Source of the DNA: Pelobates cultripes
Taxonomy: Eukaryota; Chordata; Amphibia; Anura; Pelobatidae
DNA: 64,000 nt
Assembly: GCA_933207985.1 (NCBI GenBank)
Contig: OW240914.1
Coordinates: 208,463,777-208,527,776 of the forward strand
Direction of reading: 5' to 3'
How positions within the stretch are numbered: the first letter of the stretch is position 1; each line of letters starts with the position of its first letter. This document shows positions 12,247 to 23,229 of this stretch, in pieces. The notes under the pieces are model-generated. The model saw nothing but the letters and a program-made list of their open reading frames with translations, was not told where the DNA came from and made no database searches. A program made the position numbers and the translations under genes.

Positions 12247-13385
12247 ATGTCTCAAAACAAACCCTTACCATTTGGGGATCTCAGGGCAAGACACATTCCT
12301 CCTCAATGGTCAAATGGTCTTAATTCCAACAGTTGGAACATCCATCTAACATATGAAATTAGCCCTCAACAAGTTAATTTTTTAGATTTGAATATTTATG
12401 TGGAAGACAACCAAATTAAAAGTAAAACCTTCTTTAAATTAGTAGATGTAAATAGTTTTATTAATTTGAAAAGTTGTCATTTTAAACCCTGGTTAACGAA
12501 TATACCTAAGGGACAATTTTTAAGGATCAAGCGAAATTGTACAGAAATTCAACAATATGATGAACAAACTCAGATTTTAATTAATCAATAGTGGAAAAGG
12601 GGTATAATTATGATGAATTAAAAAGATTAAAAGAAAGAGTAGGACAAGAATCAAGGGAAAATATTTTAAAATCTGAAACAAAGGAATTAAGGGACGATAA
12701 TCTCACCATACCTATCATTTTTAATTATAGCTCAAACAGTAACGAATTACAAAAAATAATTAGGAAGAACTGGCATATTTTGGAGCAGGATCAAGATGTA
12801 CAACAATATATAGGAACTAAACCCAAAGTCATTTTTAGAGGAGCAAAGAATTTTAAACAGGTTTTAACTTCAAGTTTTTTAGAGAAAGAAAAAAATCCTC
12901 AACTTTTAACTATGTTTAAAAGGGACAATGGTTTTTATTATTGTGGGTCATGTAGAGGGTGCACTTTAAGAAAACATAAAAATAAAACTGTTACCAAATT
13001 TGATTCTTTTTTTAATAAAAAATCGTATGATATCAAATCTTTTTTAACCTGCAATTCTAAAAATATAATCTATATGATCACCTGTCCATGTGGATATCAA
13101 TATATAGGTAGAACATCTAGACCACTAAAAATAAGAATTAGAGAACATATTTATAATATTAATAGAAAATATGTTCTACATAATGTGTCCAAACACTTTT
13201 TAGAAGTACATGGGGGTAATATACAAGGTTTTGACTTTATGGGTATAGAAGGGGTTAAAACACATTGGAGGGGAGGAGATATAGAAAATCTCCTGAACAA
13301 AACCGAAATGAAATGGATTTTCAATATGCAAACTTTGTCCCCATGTGGTCTAAATATAGATTTTGAGGTCAATTCCTATATATAA
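12247..13385 (+). pseudogene. PLE reverse transcriptase C-terminus plus GIY-YIG endonuclease
   Basis: Two overlapping frames form one broken gene. The first (12247-12590) contains VNFLDLNIYV and IPKGQFLRIKRNC, typical of the PLE thumb region after the RT palm. A single-base frameshift near 12585 separates it from the second (12591-13385), which holds a cysteine/histidine linker (YCGSCRGCTLRKH), then IIYMITCPCGYQYIGRTSRP with the GIY-YIG-like core and IRIREH, where the catalytic Arg is expected. In the family this protein nicks target DNA and copies the element RNA. Here the palm domain is absent, so the copy is inactive as an RT, although the nuclease frame is open for about 260 codons. Confidence 0.88.
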
Positions 13386-13674
13386 ATATATTTTAATTAT
13401 CCAAAGTTATTATTATTATAACTATTGTTATTTTAATATTTATTTTATTATATATCTGTTTGGATCTTATCTTGCATATATTGTATATGACATTTCCTCT
13501 TGTTGAATAATATATATGTTTCCCCTTTTATTTGGAGAAGGTTTATACTAAAATTTTATATATATAACTCTATTATGTTTTAATTGCTCATTATTTGAGA
13601 AAGATCTGGCAAAATAAGTATTAAAAGGACTTTTAAAAATGGCGCCCGCAATACTTCCGGTCCGGGGTGCCGGA

Positions 13675-13746
13675 ATGACGTCATGACGTGTGGGACACGT
13701 CGGACGACGAAAGATGACGCCATGACGTGTGAGACACGTCGGACGA
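13675..13746 (+). promoter_or_regulatory. Duplicated 33-bp CRE-like block in the PLE
   Basis: Two 33-bp units (13675-13707 and 13714-13746) match except at three positions. Each contains ATGACG..ATGACGTGTG and GACACGTCGGACGA. The first contains the perfect CREB/ATF palindrome TGACGTCA. The block is GC- and CpG-rich in otherwise AT-rich sequence and lies about 100 bp upstream of the hammerhead-like motif, so it is a plausible element promoter. Promoter activity is inferred. Confidence 0.55.
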
Positions 13747-13844
13747 TTACCGATGACGAAAACGGAAGTAAAGAGAACCGGAAACAGTGAGAAAGGGCGC
13801 CAAACCTTGGAATTTAAAAGCTGCAATCATGGAGATGAATACAA

Positions 13845-13884
13845 ACCACTTGAGAAAGGCTATTTTGCCGAAACGTGTCATGGT
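13845..13884 (+). ncRNA. Hammerhead-ribozyme-like motif of the PLE
   Basis: A minimal type-I hammerhead layout can be drawn. Stem I is ACCA (13845-13848) with TGGT (13881-13884). The core is TTGAGAA (13850-13856) in place of CUGANGA. Stem II is GGC with GCC around a TATTTT loop. GAAA lies at 13870-13873, and a two-pair stem III (AC/GT) leads to a cleavage-site C at 13879. Core positions 3 and 8 are U and A instead of C and G. Catalytic activity is unknown and probably reduced. Confidence 0.5.
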
Positions 13885-14060
13885 AACTGCATATGGACAA
13901 TTTTATTTCATGTTTGATTTAAAAAACTTTTGTTTTAATCAATAAATTAGTTTTACTTTGGAATTGTATCCTGGAATAATTATTATATTAATATCCAGAA
14001 GAAATTCATCCAAAGGACGTCCAGTTCAAAGGAGTATTCCTCTCCACTACAAGCTTTTAG

Positions 14061-14394
14061 TCTGAGTCAGCTTTTTAAAGTGACTCAGTAACGTGAGTTT
14101 TTCCAGTATTTTACTAACAATATTTGTAATCTGTCAATATTACTCTATGTTTCTTTTATCTTGTTGTTTTTAGAGTTGAACTCAAGATTAATCTGGTAAT
14201 AATTTAAATTGCATGCTTTAGAGTGCTCTCACCGTCTTTTATATTTTTTGTACACTATATTTGTGTGGTTGAGTGATTCACACTAGGTGATAGTAGCACC
14301 ACTCTGTACTGTTTTTCCCAAAATTCTTATATTCACTTGTACATTCCTCCTCATCATTACAGTATCCATCATTCCAGAGCATGAGATACTTTCA
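14061..14394. other. Non-coding DNA, nothing recognised
   Basis: AT-rich sequence between the PLE and hAT copy 2. No coding or repeat structure is evident. Confidence 0.4.
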
Positions 14395-14402
14395 TTCACA
14401 TG

Positions 14403-16001
14403 CAGGGCCGGATTAACATAGGGGCTGATGGAGCTGCAGCTCCAGGCCCAGGCCCAGGCCCATGGAATAGGCCCATTACACGCTACTCTTAGGTTTGCCA
14501 CCTGACTGGTATTTTTAGGCGCAGCCAGTATTTGAGGCTGCCTGACCATGACGGTATTGCAGTAATACCGGCAATGCAAATATTTTTCTCAGTATAAAAT
14601 GAGATTACTCTGAAATACCAGCACCTGCCAGTAGGAGTCACTGTGTATGGAGAGAGGAAGGGATAGGAAGTTACAACATCTCCCTGCCTTTCTCTACTCA
14701 CTGATCTGCTGGGGGAGCAGCTACACAGCGCAGAGAGTCCATATAGCAGCTCCCATCCTGCAGAGACAGGCTACAGCTCAGGTATGTGAAGAATGGAGGG
14801 AAAGTCAGCAAGGAGACATGGGGACACTGAGACACTAGGGGACACTGGGAGACATGGGGACACTGAGACACTTGGGGACACCGTGAGACATGGGGACGCT
14901 GAGACACATGGGGACGCTGTGAGACATAGGGAGACACATTGGGACACGGAGACACTAGGGACACAGTGTCTCCCAGTGTCCCCATGTCTCCCAACCAGTG
15001 TCCCTTGTGTCTCAGTGTCCCCTAGGCTCCCAGTGCCCCCTAGTCTCCCAGTGTCCCCTAATCTCCCAGTGTCCCCTAGTCTGCCAGTGTCTGTGTCTAA
15101 TCTCCCAGTGTCCCCTAGTCTCACAGTGTCTGTGTCCCCATGTCTCTCAGTGTCCCCATGTCTCCCAGCCAGTCTCTGTGTCCCCATGTCTCCCAGTGTC
15201 CCTAGTGTCTCAGTGTCCCCATGTCTACACTCCCAGTGTCTGTGTCCCCATGTCTCTGTGTCCCCCATGTCTTCTCATGTCTCTGTGTCCCTAGGGTCCC
15301 CATGTCTCCCAAATATTTCAGTGTCCCCATGTCTATGGCCACAAGTGCCCCCATGTCTCCCAGTGTCTATATGTCTCCCAGTGTTCCCATGTCTGCATCC
15401 ACAAGTGCCCCCGTGTCTCAGTGCCCCCATGTATCCCAGTGTCCCCAAGTGTCTCAGTGACCCCGGATCTCTCAGTGTCCCCATGTCTCACTGTGTCCTC
15501 ATGTCTCTTAGTGTCCCCTACTAACCTAGTGACACAGGACACACTGAGACATGGGGACACTGGGAGAAATGGGGACACAGACACTGGGAGACTAGGGGAC
15601 TGGGTGACATGGGGACACTGACACTGTGATACATAGGGACACTGATGCCAGGCTGGACTTCCAATTCTTTGGACAGACATGCCCCTTTTTGGGCATGTTT
15701 GCCCCTTTTGGCAGTTCTGGTCACGTGATTCGCATCAGTGTCCCACTCTTTTACCCCGCCCATTGACACTGCTGTTAGGGGGTATGGATTAACTTGAAAG
15801 ATGAAAGCATCAATTAGATAGAGAGATTAGCATAGAGTATGTGTTTTCTTATAGCTGCATCCTTTGAGTTTCCCTCCAACACCGTCTCCATCAGATACAT
15901 GACGGTGTGACTGTTTTAGTTTTTTTGGTCAATAAGACTCTGTAATTAGGCCCCATCATAATTGTCAGCACCAGGCCCACTGGGCTCTTAATCTGGCCCT
16001 G
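14403..16001 (+). mobile_element. hAT-type non-autonomous element, copy 2 (carries minisatellite)
   Basis: The 1599-bp element begins CAGGGCCGGATTAAC and ends CTTAATCTGGCCCTG. It is flanked by a perfect 8-bp duplication, TTCACATG (14395-14402 and 16002-16009), diagnostic of hAT-type transposition. Homology to 4578-6216 in reverse orientation covers both termini, the flanking unique segments (GCTGATGGAGCTGCAGCTCC and others) and the minisatellite. No transposase is present, so mobility depends on an enzyme supplied elsewhere. Confidence 0.9.
14812..15640. repeat. GGGGACACTG minisatellite, second locus
   Basis: The same units as at 4960-5795, with G-rich sense at 14815-14960, complementary sense (CCCAGTGTCCCC) at 14960-15525 and G-rich again at 15540-15640. 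Read in reverse, the order and approximate block lengths match copy 1. The long frame at 14793-15524 is a repeat artefact. Confidence 0.85.
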
Positions 16002-16189
16002 TTCACATGCATACACACATTTGCACAATCACAAACAGCAAAATCATAGGTGGATGCAAATGGTCTCCTGCCCCATGAAGGCAAACATCTTAGGTGAGTT
16101 CTACACTAACTACATTAACTAGAACTTTGCCTTGATGAGGCAGGTGAGCTAGCACTTTTGGACATTGGAAATTGAAGTGGTACTAAAAA

Positions 16190-16560
16190 CATCTTGCTAT
16201 ATAAAGAGAGACTAAAGTGCTAGGTATACAAAGTTATATTCATAGTACTATAGTGCCTCCTCTCTGGCTCCCCCCATGCAGCGTTGAAAGATTTAAAAAC
16301 CCTTTTGTCAGTTAACTGATTCCAGCGCCATTATCCCTCAGTGCTGGACCAGGCTGTGCATCTGCTCCTCCTCCCCCGACATCAGCTGGTGGGGACCTAA
16401 TACACATGTCCAGCAAGCACCGCAATCGCATTAGGATTGAATCAATGCTTACCTATAAACTTTTAGCAGACGCTGGATGTCCAAAAGTCTGCCAAGGACC
16501 CGTAAGCGCCCCAGTGGCTGTCTGGTAGACGGGCTGTGTGCTTGATTAATTATCAAATAG
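16190..16560. mobile_element. MITE-like sequence of the CACTATAGTG group
   Basis: The left part AAAGAGAGACTAAAGTGCTAGG and the inner TAGTACTATAGTGCC resemble the termini of the TTAA-flanked MITEs elsewhere in the window. A GC-rich interior follows. Boundaries are uncertain. Confidence 0.4.
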
Positions 16561-16685
16561 TGATGGAATTATTCTGTAATTGAGCGTTGAGGTCATTTTA
16601 ACAATTGCAGAAATCATTTTTATTTCTTTATCTAACTAAATGACTGAAAACCTAAATTTTCGATTCTTCCAAAACCAAATGCACA

Positions 16686-17036
16686 TGTTCAAAGGACCAC
16701 TATAGGCATCCAGACCACTTCAGCTCATTGAAGGGGTCTGGGTGCCAGGTCCATCTAGGGTTAACCCTGAGAAACTGCTATGTTTACAATAGGGTTAATC
16801 CAGCCTCTAGTGGCTGTCTAATTGACAGCCGCTAGAGGCGCTTCCGCGCTTCTCACTGGGAAATCACAGTGAGAAGACGCTGATGTTCATAGGAAAGCAT
16901 TGAGAAATGCTTTCCTATTGACTGATTGAATGTGCGCGCAGCTCTTGACGTGCATGCGCATTCAGCACTGATGGCAAAAGAGGGAGGAGAGTTCCACAGT
17001 GCCAAAAAGAAAGAATTTTTATTTTAATAAAGTTCC
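16686..17036. mobile_element. MITE-like sequence with self-complementary end
   Basis: It starts near TTCAAAGGACCACTATAGGC and continues with CCAGACCACTTCAGCTCATT followed by GAAGGGGTCTGGGTGCC, a local hairpin. The same arrangement (CACTATAGG, ATCACTTCCTCTCATTGAAG) begins the sequence at 39444. The interior has GTGAGAAGACGC and TAGGAAAGCATTGAGAAATG segments shared with that copy. The right end seems to be cut by the LINE that follows. Confidence 0.5.
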
Positions 17037-17403
17037 CCAGCACCAAAAATAAAGAATTAAAAAAAAATTAAGAATCAAAGGAGTACCAGAACAAATAAAT
17101 CCTACAAATCTGGAGCCGTACATAGAGGAATTTTTTAAACATCTGAAAGTGGAATGGGACCCCACAATCCCACATGCCACGTGGGACCTATATCTGAGTA
17201 ATGTTTTGTATTACTTGAGATACTGTATGGCGGGGGGGGTTTTGCCATACATCACGTTTCTCTTAGATTGATACCATCATTTGGGATTAACCCGTCTTAC
17301 TTTTTTGTAATCACAAATAAAGATGTTTTTTTCTTTTTCTATAAAACTTTAGTAACTTTTGGAGAGAGAGAGTCTCGAGAACAGATAAGAAAACACAATT
17401 TAA

Positions 17404-17935
17404 GTTGACCTCAATAAATGCCCGGGGGATCAACACACCATGTAAAAGGCCTATAATTGTGGACTTCCTGATAAAAAAATTGGATAAAAATCTGTGCCCT
17501 GCAGGAAACCCACTGGATAAGATCCAATGAAAATATAATTAAATCATCAAGATACCCCACTATTGTAAGTACGGCTCTAGAAAAAAAAAAAAAAAAGAGG
17601 CGTATCATTTATATTTGCAAAAAATGTTTCCCTTATCATTAAACATCAAGCATTAGATCCAGAAGGCCATTACATTATTCTAATATGTGAAATAAATAAT
17701 AAGCTATTCACATTAATTAACATTTATGCACCAAATAAATCTCCAATAAAATTATCACAAAAATATGTAAGATAATAGAGCAGATCAAGCAAGGGTTGGT
17801 TCTAATCATGGGGGATTTTAATTGCGTAATGGACCCTCTGATAGACAAAAAGATTACACATGCTATTCTAGAACATTCAATTCATACTCCAGAATCGACA
17901 TTATCCTGGGAAATGTGACCATGCTATATCTTGTT
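17404..17935 (+). pseudogene. LINE D ORF2 endonuclease fragment
   Basis: Translation begins KLTSINARGINTPCKRP, the L1-type apurinic-like endonuclease N-terminus. It later shows MGDFNC near 17810 (the GDFN block) and YTCYSRTFNSYSRIDIILG near 17850-17910 (the SRID block). The next conserved block, WSDHSPIMLEY, lies at 19895-19930, beyond the inserted element. In the family this domain nicks the target at T-rich sites to prime reverse transcription. Frameshifts in 17500-17800 disable it. Confidence 0.8.
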
Positions 17936-17951
17936 AAAAGAATAGAGATAC

Positions 17952-19874
17952 GGGGGCCGGCCCAGGCTGATGAGCTGAACAGCAGCCATCTTCCTCAGCT
18001 CCGGTCTCCGCTCTTTAAAGATGGTGATTTAGGGCCAAAAGAGCCCAGCTAACCACTAGCTACTGCTACACAAATCTGTGGGAACCTATCAGCGGCCAGG
18101 AGATCCTGGTTTGGATTCTGAAACACAGAAATAGCTAGCCCGCCGATGCCTCAGGCCTGCCTCCACGCCTCACTCCGATGACAAGCTATACAGCAACGGT
18201 GGAGAATACCGGTCTACTCCTAAGTATACCTGTGGTTGCTGCCTGTAGCCCTGTAGGTTATGCAACTGGCAGCAAATAGAGGCCCGGCCCCACTCTCCCC
18301 CTCCCCAGACGGTGGGGGTTATACCGGCCAGTCGGCTAGAGCCAGCTGAAGCTTTGACCACAGCCTGACTCACAGCCAAAGATGGCAATCTCCCCTCCTC
18401 CTGCCATATCTATAAGATGCGAAGACTTATCACTCTTTGCTTGGAGGTGGCAGTATATGGGGACATACTCACGTGTCATGAAGGGCTGCAATATGTTTAC
18501 CTTAAGCCCTGGGGGATTGCTGACCTGCGGAAGGAGCCTCCCAGAATGTCTACCCACTGGAGGCATGGTGTCCTCAGCCTCCAGGTTTGAGGGAAGCCTG
18601 GAGGGACTTGTCCCCAACGCCGCAAGCCCTGTGGAGCTAGACAGTGTGGAGCAGCAGTGCACCGGTGACCGCGAGTGAAGCACGGCGGAACCAAGTGTGT
18701 GGCCAGAGCTGGGAGAGACATTTTAGGGGACGATGCCTCACTGAGTCCCTGAAGGTGCAGGGGAGGTGCAGGAGATGGATGGTCTGTGGACCCTAGGAGA
18801 GGGGGGCCCAGCGGACTGTTTCAGTTTATGAGTGCCCACTTCGCCACAGAATACTCTGCTGGAGGGATGGGACTGAAGGAGGATCTGGAAGGTGGCCCTG
18901 GAATCTCTGAGAGCTCTGGCTACCATACTACAGACAGCCTGCCATTGTTTGCTTACAACTGATTAACATAGACTGCCATATCTGAATGGGATGGACGGGG
19001 GGAGGGAGCCTGTTCATTATCTGTTTTTCCTTTGTGATTTTCTTTATTTTATTTTAATTGTTTTTTTTTCTTACTTTCTTTTATTATTTTAACTTAGGGT
19101 GTCTTGTTATGCCCGGCTGCGCGTGCATGGCACAAGACTCTTTGGAGTGTTGGGATACATTCCCACTGGTGCTTAACAGGGGACTTCACGTAGGCCCTTT
19201 TTCCTTTTCTATGTCTCCCCTTCTTCGAAGTCGGGAACAACTTTTTTTTCATAACCTGATGTAACTTATACTATGCTTTGTTCGGTTCTATGCTATTACT
19301 GATAAGACGAATAAGATTAACTGTGCATTAAACCAGTGTGCAGGCAGTGATGGACCTAACGGTCTAAATAACACAGGAAACCTGTGCCACATGTGGCTGC
19401 CATAACCATTATATAAAGCTTAACAATTAAATTGACGCCTATATAGACCTAGGCTGAGTTTTAGGATGCTGGCTTATGCTAGGTTTCTCCTCTGTACCCT
19501 ATGCAGAAATAGGCTTACTGTTACTATGCCTAAATATGCTGTCTTAACATTCTATGCTATTATTGTCTAGCAAATTAACCTTAACTACACTTTGACCTAC
19601 AGTGACAGATTGCGATGGAACTTATAATTTTACCAATACCAGAAACATTTGACACATATGGCTACTAAATTAATATAATGCCTTGATACAAAAGTGATAT
19701 CTAGACATACTTAGACTAAACCTTATGATGCTGGCTTATGCTATGTTTTGTTGTTATGTAATATGCTACACCATGCAGTTCTATCGCTACATACTAACTT
19801 TAATGCACGTATTTGCCCTTACTGATGTATGCAATGAACAAGCTAATAAATCTTGAATGATAAAAAAAAAAAAA
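17952..19874 (+). mobile_element. 1.9-kb non-autonomous LINE derivative inside LINE D
   Basis: It is flanked by an exact 16-bp duplication AAAAGAATAGAGATAC (17936-17951 and 19875-19890) that splits the LINE D endonuclease. It starts GGGGGCCGGCCCAGG followed by GCCATCTTCC, a LINE 5-prime UTR signature, and ends AATAAATCTTGAATGAT plus an A16 tail. No ORF1, endonuclease or RT could be recognised; the open frames at 18382-18678 and 18336-18683 have no LINE motifs. The exact duplication plus A-tail indicates L1-type retrotransposition in trans. Confidence 0.8.
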
Positions 19875-19992
19875 AAAAGAATAGAGATACAAGATGTAGC
19901 ATGGTCAGACCATAGTCCTATCATGTTGGAATACAAAGATAATTTTGATACATTCCGTAAAGAGTGGCGCATAAAAGATGTTATATTATCTA

Positions 19993-21420
19993 TTTTTATC
20001 TATTTTAATTATCTGGGTATAAAATAAATATAGAAATGAATATCCTTCTTCTAATTAAAGAAGCAAATCTTAACTTAAAGAAATGGAAAACTCTGGAAAT
20101 CTCCTGGTCAGGGAAAATAAATACATTAAAAGCATATATTGTACCATAATTCTCATATATTATGAGAATGATTCCTATGAAGATCCCAGACAGTTGGTTA
20201 GAATTAATTCAAACATCATTTACTAAATTTATCTGGGCAGGCAAAAAACCCAGAATTAAAAAAGATATGTCTAAGAAAAAAGATGAAGGAGGAATGAGTA
20301 TTCCAGTTATTCAAGAGATTGCACAAGCTAATTTATTAACGCATGTCTTAGTGATAAATAAGGAAGACTCTATAAGCGAAAACTGGTATAAAAGAGAACA
20401 GATTCTGACATTGGAAGATAGGCATTACAGAACGCTTCTATGGTCAATAGATAAAGATATAAATCAATGTATTAAAAATTCTAAATTGTTGATAGTTCAA
20501 CAAATTTTTCCCACCTGGTCTCTTCTTAAAAAAAAAAATTGGTTTAAAAAAGAAGATTATACCCGGCATAAATGTAAGTACATTGTCAGATTTAATGACA
20601 GATATAAATTTAGAAACCTGGACCTTGCGAGGTATAAAAATGATATCTAATCTCTTGATAGGAAATAGAGTAAAATCTTATGAACAACTTCAAACTGAAT
20701 ATAATATACCTCCCAACGAGTGGTTCAATTATATTAGGGTAAAATCCTTTTTAAATACATTTCTAAGACTTAACCCTCTTAAACCACCAGTTAGAACGAA
20801 TTACAAAGTAGCAAAAATGTATCCTACAGCCCCACCTAATTGTTGGAGATGTAATGAATTAATAGAAGACTTCAAACATATTTGGTGGGATTGCCCGAAA
20901 ATTAGACCCTTATGGGAGTAACTAAACCTATATCTATACTCTTTATTGGAAACAAAGATTAATCTAACTCAAAGTATGGCTCTATTACATATGGATATGA
21001 CGATGATCAATAAAGAATTTAGACCTATTATTTTTCACATCCTAATGGCTGTGAAAACATCAATAGCCAGAAATTGGAAATCCCCATAGGTAGATAATTG
21101 GTCTAAGATCCATGCTCAAAATATTAGTCAATGTAAAATGGAAAGGGCCATCACTAACTTTGTACCAAGACTATACCTACTGGAACAAATGGATTAAAAA
21201 ACTAGAGCCTGAACAATGAGATTTTTTTTTTCTCTAGCCATACGGTTTCCTTCCGTATAGGAAATTGTTACCCCCTACCCCCACTTGAGCCTGATATGGG
21301 AATTATTTTTTTTTTATTTTTTTTGTTGCACTGCAAACCGAGCAAATGTCTGTTTGTTTGTCAATTAGTCTGTGATGTATATGATTGTTTAATAAAATTA
21401 TAATTACAATAGTGACAAAA
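19993..21420 (+). mobile_element. LINE G: 5-prime truncated LINE inside LINE D
   Basis: LINE D endonuclease sequence stops near 19990 and resumes at about 21425 (GATGTTGAAGAAATTAAG, matching LINE C). The intervening 1.4 kb is the 3-prime third of another LINE, starting within the RT palm/thumb (YLGIK-like) and ending AATAAAATTATAATTACAATAG before an A-run. The words around the junction (AAAGATGTTA / AAGTGATGTTG) hint at a short or decayed duplication, not clear enough to call. Confidence 0.65.
20162..21200 (+). pseudogene. LINE G ORF2 C-terminal region
   Basis: Two frames (20162-20650 and 20583-20921) overlap by a frameshift. The first gives MRMIPMKIPDSWLELIQTSF and WAGKKPRIKKDMSKKKDEGG, the conserved post-RT segment of L1/Tx1 ORF2. 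The second ends in CWRC, then HIWWDCPKIRPLW, the C-terminal Cys-rich knuckle (CX2C...HX4C). Further coding traces run to about 21200 (FHILMAVKTSIARNWKSP). The endonuclease and most of the RT are absent. Confidence 0.8.
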
Positions 21421-21429
21421 AAAGTGATG

Positions 21430-22720
21430 TTGAAGAAATTAAGAATATAACAAATCTCTTCTTTTTAGAAAAGAAAAACAAAGGTACACCAGATATTACA
21501 GTCAGGTGCGCTTATAAAAGCATAGCTAGAGACCACTTGATAAAAATGACAGTAACCACAAAAAAAAAGCATTACCGCCTCTCTCCAAACTATATATAAC
21601 ATTAAGCGAAGACAAGAGGCAGAATAAAACAACACCTTCTACATAAATAGCAAGGAAAATTGCAGAAACAGAGAAACAGATAAATAGCCAGCTAATGAAT
21701 AAAGAAACCAAACAGTTAGAAGCACTACAATCCAAGTGGTAGCTAAAGGGCAACAAGACAGGAACAGTAATGGCCAACAAATTGAAAAAAAGAGAAACAT
21801 AAAAGAGTAATAGTTAAAATAAAAGACAAAGAAACCTATTTAATGGCCCCAGAAAAAATAGGTAGAGCGTTTCAGAGATTTTATCAGAATCTATATAACC
21901 TATCAAAATAAATATTTGGCCATGAAAACCAGATTGAGGAATTCTTCGAAAACTTACCCATGCCAAAAATCTTACCTGACCAATTAAAGCTGATAAACCA
22001 GCCTATAACAGAAGTAGAAGTCAGTAAATCTATAGATAAGCTTAAAATAAAGACCGCCTGTTGCTGCCTTCACCCCACCTCCTCTTTTCTATTCTGTACC
22101 CACTCCCTGTCTTTATTTGAAATGAAAGACTGCCCCAAATAAATTTTATAAACTAATGAAAGGCCGACTAATAGGGGAACTCACCCCCATTTTCAACTAC
22201 ATAATGAAAACAGGAAGCTGTACTGGAGTGTTGTTGAGAGCGAACATTGTCCCCATCTCAAAGTAGATAAAGACCCAGAACTGATTGACAATTACAGACC
22301 TATATCACTAATCAATACAGATGTTAAAAATGTATCTTCCATCCTTGCTGATAGATTCAAAATAGTTGCAACACAATTAATCAATAATGACCAAGTAGGA
22401 TTTATACCAGGAAGGTCTTCAATCAACAATCTTAGCAAAATAATAAATATATTAAAAGAAACCAAGATTAATGGAACCCTTCTAATGTTACTGTCAATAG
22501 ACGCAGAGAAAGCATTTGACAGGGTTTGAGGGGGATTCATGTTTGCTACCTTAAAACAGTTTGGAATCACTGGATCAATATTACAAGCTATATCCGCTCT
22601 CTACAACTCTCCATCAGCTAAAGTAACAGGGTCAGGATTCACAGCACAAAACAAGAGTGCCTTCTTCCCCCTCTATTGCACATCATGGTGTTAGAACCGC
22701 TTGTGATTTTAATAAGATAA
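21430..22720 (+). pseudogene. LINE D ORF2 linker and reverse transcriptase fragment
   Basis: Collinear RT blocks are readable across several frames: NYRPISLINTDVK near 22290, NNDQVGFIPGRSSINNL near 22390, LLSIDAEKAFDRV near 22490-22530 followed by a stop, then FGITGSILQA. The catalytic block comes at about 22755-22775, where the usual (F/Y)ADD has become FTDY, so the active site is destroyed. It is interrupted by an AT-rich stretch at 22710-22760. Confidence 0.8.
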
Positions 22721-23030
22721 AATAAAAAAAATTAAGAATTTACAAAAATAAATTAAATATTTTTACAGATTACATCTTACTAACATTAGAAGAACCAAAA
22801 ACCTCAGTCCCAGAGCTATTGAAGGAGATAAACAAATATTCTAAAGTTTCAGGATCCAAAATAAATCTAGAGAAATCAATATTTATAGCTAAAAATATGA
22901 ATAAATGGTTAATTAATTTTCTTGTACAAACCCTTGGGCTACCGAAAACAAGGACAGGCTTAAATATTTAGGCATAACCTTAACCTGAGATCTAAAAGAT
23001 CTAGTAGAAGCAAATGTTTTACCTTTACTA

Positions 23031-23214
23031 ATACACTGGGCACAAGAGGTTCTCTCTCCAAAAGTAAATGGGTAAAGCAAATCTGATAAACAAGAATTTA
23101 CAATAGGAATTAAACAAAGGGTTGGGGGGAGATTGGGGATCCAGGTGGGGAGGTTTAGGGAGTTTAACAGGATAAAATTAGATATTTATGATGACAAGAG
23201 TACCAAGGTACCAA
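23031..23214. repeat. 184-bp unclassified repeat, copy 1 (inside LINE D)
   Basis: The block beginning ATACACTGGGCACAAGAGG and ending ATGACAAGAGTACCAAGG plus TACCAA interrupts the LINE D thumb coding sequence between the TNKNL-region codons. An almost identical block lies at 24776-24959, and a partial third copy follows at once. It contains GGGTTGGGGGGAGATTGGGG. Confidence 0.8.
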
Positions 23215-23229
23215 AATAATAAAAACTTA

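Larger units (their letters stand above)
12134..14060 (+). mobile_element. Penelope-like element (PLE), 5-prime truncated
   Basis: From about 12247 to 13385 it encodes the C-terminal part of a PLE reverse transcriptase and a GIY-YIG nuclease. Downstream, a non-coding part follows with an AT-rich stretch, a GC-rich block with CRE-like TGACGTCA words (13675-13746), a hammerhead-like motif (13845-13884) and an A/T-rich tail to about 14060. The order protein, GC-rich block, ribozyme-like motif fits PLEs, whose terminal repeats are known to carry hammerheads. The N-terminal reverse transcriptase is missing, as usual for truncated PLE copies. The right boundary is approximate. Confidence 0.8.

Noticed and set aside
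14793..15524. 243-codon open frame and overlapping frames on both strands
   Set aside because: It lies wholly in the GGGGACACTG minisatellite. All six frames are open because the unit lacks stop codons, and the peptides are simple repeats.
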